From Dryococelus australis (lineage: Eukaryota > Arthropoda > Insecta > Phasmatodea > Phasmatidae), in assembly GCA_029891345.1 (NCBI GenBank), contig CM057005.1:64923760-64987759 (forward strand): a DNA stretch of 64,000 nt, given 5' to 3'. Within the stretch, counting starts at the first letter, position 1; each line of letters begins with the position of its first letter. The position numbers and the translations under genes were made by a program. Below, piece after piece: positions 56,116 to 64,000 of the stretch. The notes below the pieces were generated by a model. That model was not told the origin of the DNA and did not search any database. It saw only the letters and a program-made list of their open reading frames with translations.

Positions 56116-56714
56116 TCGGCTATCTGTTACCTGGTATTGTTCACGAGGTTTTAGAATGGCTCGTACCGCTATCTTTTGTAAAAAACATGTTGCTGTTGAA
56201 AACTACGCTATGCTTTTTTTTTTAACCCACAAATTATTTGTTTACAATAAATTTGGAAATAATTATTACTTAATGTAGAATATTAAACTTCAATGAGATT
56301 TCTATCGTATAGGAAAATACAATAGAGTCTAAATTCTGAGCTAGGAAAAACTACACATGAAAAACTTATTTTTGTTTGCTAGACAAATATATATCTTGTT
56401 TCAATACTTGTAAAAAACATTTTTTTACAAGTAAATCAAATATGTCATGTATTTCTGTATGATTTTTCAAATCATTGTTTGCTTGATACAAATATACACT
56501 TGCTGTAATGTTAAATCTGGGCATTATATCCTGGATTAATGATTTTTTTTCAGGGATATAATATTTCATCGGCGGGAGTTGTGAAGTTTTAATTCACTGG
56601 GCTCTTGCGTGACCTTGGATCAGCAGCGAGGGCGGGCTGTGTGGACAGGCCAGCTCTCGACTTTTCGGGCGAAAACGAATGTGATGAATCAATGACAGAG
56701 AACTAAAAAATATT
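56116..56714. other. Unassigned DNA
   Basis: No gene recognised. Confidence 0.4.
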
Positions 56715-57000
56715 TAAAAATATAATTTACGAAAAAAAAAAAAAAACACTTTGCCAGCACGTGGACTAGAACCCACGCCCCTACTATCATTAGTCGGCAC
56801 CCTTAACCACAGAACCAAATTGCCTTACCACCTTAAATTGTATTTTGACTGTAAATATAGCTGCAATTACTTACAAAATAATATTGAAATTATTCGGTTA
56901 AGAAGAATAGGTACATTAATTTCATTTTAAGAATCCAGTTAAGAGATTTGGACGACTGTTGATAACGAGTTATTGAGAACCGATTTAAGAGTTCTGTGTA
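56715..57000 (-). repeat. Composite tRNA-related SINE, copy 1 (minus strand)
   Basis: Reverse orientation of 63,415-63,690. Reading the minus strand, a decayed core block comes first, then about 110 bp ending at GGTAAGGCAATTTGGTTCTG, then a tRNA-like A-box (GGTTCTGTGGTTAAGGGTGCC) and B-box-like GTGGGTTCTAGTCCACGTGC (56,785-56,766), then an A/T-rich tail. The B-box departs from GGTTCGAATCC at two positions. Confidence 0.75.
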
Positions 57001-58613
57001 GCTTCTGGAGTAGGGGTGGGAGGGATGGTCTGGGTTCTTGACCTTGGGGCACATCGCTCTGGTAAGGGGTGGAGGGTAGGGGGTGCCTACAGGCTAGCTA
57101 GGATAGTATAGAGACGGTTCCATCTTTCGTTTACCTTCTTGTGCAAGTCGTTTGTTTACGTTTGCATTTTATGCGTATATGTAGCATTGTTAATTTGAAA
57201 GTAGAAAACAGATTTTTAATCTGAGTTAATGATATGTTTCGTTTGTATAATCTGTTTATGTTGTGGTGCAAATAAGTGGGAAGTCATTTCTTTACATTTG
57301 CGTTGTATACGTATATAGAGGTTCCGCAAATTTGATTTTTGCCGATATTGTTAATGTGACCACCATCTACGTCGTCCCCACTGTTTATTTTTAACAGCAT
57401 ATACTATTGCCAATGCACAAATTACTATTACAGCCCCCCCCCCCCCCCCCCAATCCTCTACATCCGAATCTCTTGACATTATGCAACATTCAAATACTAC
57501 TACTGTGTGTACGGTATGTGCATTGGACTTGCATACAAGAGGGTTTTCACCTTCTTGTACAAAAAAGTGACCCGCTTTAGACTCGGCTTCGCCTATTATG
57601 CAGACATTCTTTGTTTTCGTGTCCTAGTTTCAGTTGCAGAGGTATTTTTACAAATGTTAGATAGAAAATTTACTTATAATACTTTTATATATATAATTTT
57701 TAATGTGCGTTATTTCCTGCGTGAAAAAAAATGCGGGAACTTAATGATGAAATATAAATATGTTCCTGACTTTTTACAACAAGCAGATATCACACAATTA
57801 AAAGTACGCACGGAAATAGCAAACAATTGATAAAACATAAATTTTCTATAACCGTGCATCGCCAGTAACTACTATGAATCCGAAACTATGGCGCGAAAAC
57901 GAAGAATTTCTGCAGAAAAAAAAGGTGGAAACGGTATCCGAATTGGTACTCTATCCACACACCTGTACACCTCCATTTACCGCAGGCGGAGGACGAGTTA
58001 GTGTGGAACTACTTGTGAGGTGTTGTAACTGAAGTGGATGGCAGTAATGGCAAGTGGTTTGAAACCACTGGCGGGTGTAAATGCCACCCCGAGAAACGAG
58101 AACAGACGAATGAGGAACGGGGTACTCGCGCCTTGTCGGACAGTTCCGTACTGGCCGGAAATGCAACACGCGTCAGCCCATGGTCACCTACATGCAGTGG
58201 CGTGTAGCGAGTGTTTTTACAGGGTAAGCAATTTCCAACTATGCTTACCCTCCACATGTATTTACCGTTTATAATACCTCACATTAGTTATAAAAACGGA
58301 AACGAAATTAATGTAATAATAGTTAAACTGAATATTATTCAGAGAGCATATTACAAATTATAAGTAAATTACCGTTTTTCCGAACAAGCAAAAATGTAGG
58401 ACTGGAGGACGCAAACAAACCGAACGAACGCGGTCGAGCGTGTGGCGCGTTGTTGCTTGCGAGTTCGACTCATCGCTAGTCGATCCCGTTTGTGGAAATA
58501 AATATTAGATAGCAGCACTATGCTTGTACAGTACGGGAGTTACGAAAACACTGTTTCTCGAATGGGGAAACGGGAAACTCCAAATTAAATGTGTTTAGGG
58601 TTAAAGGCCCTTA
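57001..58613. other. Unassigned DNA
   Basis: About 1.6 kb with no recognisable gene. It holds a C run (about 57,434-57,451) and a 107-codon plus frame at 57,507-57,830 of hydrophobic, aromatic composition without family resemblance. Frames at 57,951-58,274 overlap on both strands with no signature. Confidence 0.35.
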
Positions 58614-59184
58614 CACGATTGAAAACTTAAACATTTGACTTTACGATTTGACTTTACGTTTGTTTTACGACATGTTTCTTATGGAGCTTGATGCAATGGA
58701 ACTGTCAAAGGTAAAGTCAAACACTTTAAGATTTCGAAAAGTTGAAATTTGAAGTCAAAGTCAAGCAGCCATTTTGCTGAGAATCTAACTAAGGTTATGT
58801 GGAAAGTGCGTTATTTTATTGTAGGGCGATTTTAATCTCGTTATGCTAAACAAAGCTATTCTTAAATGAAACAAATGGCAAACAAATACAATGTGAAGAG
58901 GAGATATATAAATTGACATTTTAATAAAGTATACAAATCAGTTTTTTTGTTTTGAAATAAACTCAATATAAATTTTAAGCCTATTTAAAAAAAAAAAGGT
59001 ACGTAAAATGTTTTCCTGAATAATATCACAATTATTTACGTAACAAAATAAATATTTTTTTTACGAAGCTCGCAGAACCGATTTTCAAATGTCTGAACTT
59101 TACAATTGTATTGTGTATTGGTGGTTTCGTCAGAGGAAATATACCTTAAAGTCAAATGCTAAAGTTTTCTATTGTGTAAGAAGC
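58614..59184. mobile_element. MITE family B, copy 2 (about 571 bp)
   Basis: Begins AAGGCCCTTACACGATTGAAA and ends CTATTGTGTAAGAAGC, flanked by TTA on both sides (58,611-58,613 and 59,185-59,187). It aligns over its whole length with 725-1,288, including CATGTTNTTCTTATRGARCTTGA and AAGCAGCCATTTTGC blocks. Non-coding. Confidence 0.85.
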
Positions 59185-59187
59185 TTA

Positions 59188-61160
59188 AGGCGAAAACTAT
59201 AAAGAGTCAGACTTCCGGTAAGCATTCCCTACCTTGCGTTTATGGAATGAACACCACTGCCTACATGCTCCAGGGAGTCCCCTGCAGTAGTGCTCGCACG
59301 TACGTCACGCTAGATGTGGGTCACAGAGTATCAACCTGTTACGTTATATCTGATACCCTCTTGTATCGAGCACGATCATAGACTAAAGATGAGGTAGACC
59401 GATCTCTCTGGCTACGCATAACCAATCTCGGTGTCCCAACATTGGACTGCTTTCCTGCCTACACGTCTAGCGAAAACGGCGTGGTTTGGATGTTAGGTTA
59501 GAAAACTGATTTGTAAACAAATGCTTTGAGATGAATGTATACTTACTCTAACCAATTTGTGATGCAGTTTTATTAAATTCGAATAGGTAAAAGTATTTTA
59601 TTGATATAATAGTGCTTGCCTTTTAAAAATTAAGATATAAACAAACACTTTCATCATTGTTGACCATGTGACTAACAGTTGTGCATGATTGGGGTAGGTC
59701 AATGTTTGGTACACAAGTACTGTAAACGAGTAAACTCCCGAAGTATCAGATACGTTTAGTATCAGTTTAACATTCGCCGCCAGTATGTTGCGTCTGATGT
59801 TCCATATGATTCTGATACAGTAAAATTTTAATTGTATTTCAAATGCGCGCCAATATATTAATTAAGATTTGGAGACCGCGTAGTTAAATGATTTATAACT
59901 AAGAGTTCGTTTACATGATAAACATGTAGCAAGTTCATTATCCTCTCTCTTAAACCTTTTCGTACAAATGAAGTCTTTTATTATGATCTTCTACATATCC
60001 ATACTTTATTTAATTGTGAAATATAACACACAGTGCCCAGCCAGCTCAAAACGCGTACTTGATAACGCGCGTACCTGATACACGCCCAGTACTCGAGAGA
60101 CTGGCGAAGCAGCGACGCTATCGGGAAGATCGGGAATTCCTGTAACTGGTACATACCTCCTGTGTCTGATACTTCGTAACAGATACAGGTCTGTATCTGT
60201 ATCAGTTTGTAACTGGTACAGAAAATAGCTGTAACAGCACATATCTACGTCACGCTCGTGTGACAAGGAAGCTGAGCTGATGATGGTTCTTACAGAACTC
60301 CTTGCACGACTCGAATTTCTAAGCACCGAACAAGTGTCACGTGATTCGGAGATCTCTGTGGTTAGGTCGCTACGTCGTATTTAGTCTCTGTGGATAATCA
60401 ACTGGCGTAAAGCCTGAACCCCGATCTTTTTTACGTGTCGTAGTTTATAAGGGAATTTTCCCGTAACTCGGTAAGTAATCATTTATGTGAAATTAGTTAT
60501 CTAGAAAACGTTTCGTCTCGTGAAAGTACTTACTCAGTTTACTCATAGTGGAGAGTACTCGTGCACGAAGAAATTATTCCGAAATTTACCATACCAGTGT
60601 ATACGCTTAGTGAGATAGTGGGAATGGCAATTTCTTCCCCCTATATATTCATTGTAACGTTCCTACATTTGCTCAGGAAAGAGTCAAATGCGTAGGGAAG
60701 TTCCCAACTTTGTATAGTAGCGATGCTAAACATCCCTATATCTGCAGCTTTATTATTTCCATGCAGTGTATAGGTTAAAAACTTCCATAGCAGTTTAGAA
60801 AGTTTACCAGAAATTATTTTACAGTGTAAACCGCAGCAGCGCCTGTGCAAACAAAATAGTCCATATGCAGAATATGCCGCTATTGATCACCTGTAACATC
60901 TATTTCTTTTGCATTAAAGATTTTTTCTTATGAGACAAGCGGATAGACAAAATTCTTTGAGCGTAGTTGGAATGCGACTTTGCCAGATTTCTAAATAAAT
61001 GTTAAGAATCTTATTTTGGAATGGGGCGTGATTATATTTTTTCAAAATAATATATTGTTATGTAATGTCCCGACTTTATGCCAGGAAACTATTCGGAAAT
61101 AGTTTACTTACTATAAATCTAAACTTACATCTATAAATCCAGAACCTCGTTAGATTGTAT
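59188..61160. other. Unassigned DNA with inverted-repeat cluster
   Basis: No gene recognised. The 106-codon minus frame at 60,326-60,006 overlaps a GTATCTG/CAGATAC-rich cluster (60,140-60,222) and has no domain signature. Similar TGATAC/GTATCAG words recur at 59,334-59,365 and 59,745-59,820. Confidence 0.4.
60180..60199. repeat. 20-bp near-perfect palindrome CAGATACAG-GT-CTGTATCTG
   Basis: Two 9-bp arms around GT. It is bracketed by direct repeats of GTAACTGGTACA at 60,142-60,153 and 60,209-60,220. It may be part of an unknown element's terminus or a protein-binding site. Confidence 0.6.
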
Positions 61161-61571
61161 AGGATGTTCACGGTAAAACACTTTGAAAGCCCAGCCTAAG
61201 ATATACTTGTGTTCAAGTTGTGTATTCTTCCGCCTTATTTAAATTTAACTTTGCAATGGACCGCATCACTTTATTCGTGCGTTGGTCAAGCGAAACTGCG
61301 GCACTATTAGAAAAGTAAATATTTTACAAAACAGCTCATTTTTACACTTCGATGCATTAATAAACCAGAAAGCAAAATAAATAATTCGAGTTATCGCAAA
61401 TGGCTACCTTAACTCTTTTTATTCGACGTTAAGATATGGAACTACTTTCCATCGTTACCAACTGTACTGGGCGCATGCCACTCAAATACACCCGTTAAAA
61501 TATATGCGGGCAGGGGCAGTGACTTTCTCGTAAGGTTGATTTGAAAAGTGCTCACTTTATCGTGAACAGCC
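61161..61571 (-). mobile_element. MITE family A, full-length copy, opposite orientation
   Basis: From AGGATGTTCACGGTAAAACA to GCTCACTTTATCGTGAACAGCC. Flanks are TAT on the left and TTT on the right (one mismatch). A small deletion of the GTGAGC block is seen near the left end. The interior matches 38,276-38,690. Confidence 0.85.
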
Positions 61572-62057
61572 TTTATATAAAAATTAACTATCGTATTGGA
61601 GTGTATTTCCTTCCCCTTGATGACCCACAAATATATATGTTAGGATAAACTTAATCCCTTTGTACGATTTTGCCTCTGTACGCTGTATTAACGATACATT
61701 AGTTCCCTCGCCCTCCCCAGAAAGAGAGCTGCCTGCAACTTTTCTATATTTGCCACCAAAGAGCAGGCAGAAATAAGTCGTTCAAGCAGAGTTGATACAG
61801 TGGAAGATATGTCTGTAGTATTTACTTTAGTGATAATATTTTCAACTCCCAGGTTGGTTAAGCTCTTTAAGCTGCGTCTCGGTGGCTGGAAATGGACTAA
61901 ACAGACAGTGGAAGTAAGCTATGGTTCCCTATCACCTTCTCGCGGTGTGAAATTGTATTATTATTCTTGTCCCTAGTCAACGTCCCAGCTATATGTCGGA
62001 ATTTTAAGCGCATGGTCGGCATAATTTCCTTCTTGAAATAATCAGTTAAGACACAGT
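61572..62057. other. Unassigned DNA
   Basis: No gene or element recognised. Confidence 0.4.
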
Positions 62058-62145
62058 TGGCCCCACCCGGAACTCGACCCCGGAACGTCGTGATTCGAAA
62101 GTAGCTGCATCAGCGAACTCGGCCAAGCATATCGCCCCGTAGTAT
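62058..62145 (-). repeat. tRNA-like SINE relic
   Basis: On the minus strand, GCTTGGCCGAGTTCGCTGATGC (about 62,133-62,112) resembles a tRNA-Ser/Leu A-box region, and GGGGTCGAGTTCC (about 62,083-62,071) a decayed B-box, about 30 bp apart. The stems do not pair fully, so it is not called as a tRNA gene. Confidence 0.45.
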
Positions 62146-62747
62146 GAAGGGGGATGAACGAAACTACACCCATTCGTGAAACAAAGGAAAAAAAAATCTG
62201 CACACAGTATTTCAAGAATTTGCAAGGAATGGGAACCAAGGCATTAGATTCGCTTTTCACGCTCTCTGGGAACTCGATAAAGTAGTCGAGCTTTGAACAA
62301 TATAACGACTTTGGAAAGTGGAACGAGGGGAAGCATTCACATTGTTCATTTTAGTATTTGAAAAAGGATTCTGTGTAAGTGTATGGTGGGGCTATTGGAG
62401 CAATTATGGCATTTTTCACTATGGAAAATATTTTCTGTAACCAGTAATTCGCTACATCTTTAGATATAATACTAAAAACTTCTTCCAAATTATTTTTTTT
62501 TTTTTATTTCCGCAGTATATTTGTAACTCTATATTCTGACGCTTGGTTATAGTTTTTATTTTACACAAAACTCAATCACCAGAAATTGAAAAGAGGGAAG
62601 AGACTTAATGACGAAATGGGAAAGAGATGGCTATAATTTACTTAGTGTTGGGGTGGAGTCGTGATCATTTGAGTGTTTGAATATCGCTACTGTATTAACT
62701 TTAAGCAAGTTATTCGATATTTGAAGTCATTATGCAGAGGCGCTTTG
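62146..62747. other. Unassigned DNA
   Basis: No gene or element recognised. Contains a T run at about 62,492-62,506. Confidence 0.4.
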
Positions 62748-63021
62748 CGGTTATTTGAGCACTTTTGACAACCCTGCTTATAAACTACTTTTCTATCATT
62801 TTGTATCCTTCCGCCATATTTAAACTAACATTGCAATGGATCAGGTCACTTTATTCGTATACCGACCAAGTGTAACTGTGGAATTGTTAGGAACACAATG
62901 TTATCAACACGCTAGTTTCTATTAGCATGTGCATAATGCCAATAGAAAATGAATAGAATCAATCCAGTATCTACAGTTTTAAACGTTACGCGTTCATAGC
63001 TACCTTAAAACATGGAACTAC
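62748..63021 (-). mobile_element. MITE family A, truncated and decayed copy
   Basis: Starts without the outermost inverted end at TTTGAGCACTTTTGACAACCCTGCTTA. It continues through TCCTTCCGCCATATTTAAACTAACATTGCAATGGA-like blocks and GTGTAACTGTGGAATTGTTAG, then jumps to TAGCTACCTTAAAACATGGAACTACTA. The distal third is missing. Confidence 0.7.
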
Positions 63022-63414
63022 TACACTGTAAAAAAAATTAGTAATAATTTACTGGGAAATTCTTTGTAATTTTACAAATGCTTGTAACAGCACAAATATG
63101 TCTCTAGTAGATTGTAGAACTATAAGGACCGTGTTTGTGATATACGTAAAGGAATGTTTGTCATATACTGACCCGTTTCCACGAGGTTCAGCAAAATGGC
63201 GGACACTCAACAACGTAAAACCGTATAGTCCCTACAGCTGTTTGTGAAAAAAACTATGGGTGATGTAAAGCATACCTGCGTGCAAAAAGGAATGTATTGC
63301 AAGTTTGAATAACGTAACACACAAAAACAACTCAAATAATCATAGTAAAATGACAATTTCAATCAAACGTGACCGCATTATTCATTAATTGTTAATGTTT
63401 CCCAGCTACACAGA
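63022..63414. other. Unassigned DNA
   Basis: Contains GGGAAATTCTTTGTAATTTTACAAATGC at about 63,056, which is repeated in diverged form at about 63,850. An AAAATGGCGGACAC YY1-like site is at 63,193. No gene recognised. Confidence 0.4.
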
Positions 63415-63690
63415 ACTATTAAATCGGCCCTCAACACCTCGTTGTCAAGGGCCGTCCAAATCTCTTAACAACTGGATTCTTAAAATGAAATGAATGTACC
63501 TATTCTTCTTAACCAAATAATTTCAATATTATTTTGTAAGTAATTACAGCTATATTTACAGTCAAAATACATTTTAAGCTGGTAAGGCAATTTGGTTTTG
63601 TGGTTAAGGGTGCCGACTAATGAAACAAGGGGCGTGGGTTCTAGTTCACGTGCTGGCAAAGTGTATACATATATTTTTTTTTTTTTCGTA
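63415..63690 (+). repeat. Composite tRNA-related SINE, copy 2 (plus strand)
   Basis: The core hairpin at 63,425-63,454 (CGGCCCT and AGGGCCG around a 16-nt loop with ACCTCG) is followed by TCCAAATCTCTT, a roughly 110-bp body, then the tRNA-like part. Its A-box region GGTTTTGTGGTTAAGGGTGCC is at about 63,592 and its B-box-like GGGTTCTAGTTCACG at about 63,637, followed by a T-rich tail. The core precedes the tRNA-like part, the reverse of the usual SINE order, and copy 1 keeps the same order. Confidence 0.75.
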
Positions 63691-64000
63691 AATTATATTT
63701 TTAGATTTTTTTAGTTGTTCTCTGTTATTGATTCATAACATTTGTTTTCTAGAAGAAAAAAAAACTTTATGTACACTTCTTAATAAGGTTAGTTGTAATA
63801 ATACATTGTTATAATTTGTAATATTACAAATGTTTTGCAGATTTCACAAGAAAATTCTTTGTAGTTTTACAAAGGATTTTCTTGGCAACTGGGTTTCCAA
63901 CGTAACTGGAGGCATGTCAGTGCACTTGTTGTAATACATAAGTGTATCTAAATTATACCGAAAGATCTTGGCTGCAGGTAAACCACGAAAAATTGGGAAA
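63691..64000. other. Unassigned DNA at window end
   Basis: Contains AGAAAATTCTTTGTAGTTTTACAAAGG at about 63,849, related to the block at about 63,056. No gene recognised. Confidence 0.4.

Noticed and set aside
57507..57830. 107-codon plus-strand frame rich in Phe, Tyr and Leu
   Set aside because: No family resemblance, low-complexity T-rich DNA, and no promoter or neighbouring gene to support it.
60006..60326. 106-codon minus-strand frame
   Set aside because: It overlaps a cluster of palindromic GTATCTG words and has no recognisable motif.
62058..62145. tRNA-Ser/Leu gene on the minus strand
   Set aside because: The boxes are recognisable but decayed and the stems are incomplete.

Overview
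This is a stretch of a large, repeat-rich animal nuclear genome, most likely an arthropod and probably an insect. It is AT-rich, has no operons or bacterial signals, and shows no intact host gene. The insect suggestion rests on the jockey-type LINE, Polinton/Maverick elements, tRNA-derived SINEs and many short inverted-repeat transposons. A polyneopteran such as a stick insect or termite is only a guess. Nearly everything recognisable is mobile or virus-derived DNA in decay. I saw no complete open reading frame that I would call a working gene.

Left part (1-19 kb): MITE and dispersed-repeat fragments (1-3.2 kb), then a decayed Polinton/Maverick (about 3.9-10.9 kb). Its gene remnants are a double-jelly-roll major capsid protein (minus strand), a packaging-region protein, a phospholipase A2-like domain, a hydrophobic minor virion protein, an adenovirus-type cysteine protease, a fibre-like protein, a DDE integrase with chromodomain, and an MSV199-like protein (minus strand). 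A further penton-like fragment (12.7-13.09 kb) abuts a minus-strand jockey-type LINE (13.07-17.5 kb) that has lost its 3' end.

Middle (19-48 kb): mostly unassignable AT-rich DNA sprinkled with copies of one MITE family (inverted ends reading GGCTGTTCACGGTAAA, 3-bp TAA/TAT target duplications). A PIF/Harbinger element (about 28.05-31.17 kb) keeps remnants of both the transposase and the Myb/SANT-like gene. A SINE at 41.2 kb and an unidentified minus-strand gene remnant (43.7-45.8 kb) with a Ser/Thr/Arg repeat and a proline-rich segment follow.

Right part (48-64 kb): a decayed hAT transposon of the ZMYM1/DUF4371 type (48.2-50.6 kb) and a second Polinton remnant (51.8-55.84 kb) holding major capsid, penton, protease, minor virion protein, fibre-like and packaging-region genes. 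Its gene order differs from the first copy and it stops abruptly at GC-rich DNA. Two copies of a composite tRNA-related SINE, a second copy of another MITE family and more GGCTGTTC MITEs follow.

The points I find most worth checking are the two Polintons with differently inactivated proteases, the altered phospholipase A2-like domain, the microsatellite that has grown inside the integrase chromodomain, the density and relatedness of the MITE families, and a SINE core hairpin whose stem shows a compensatory base change.
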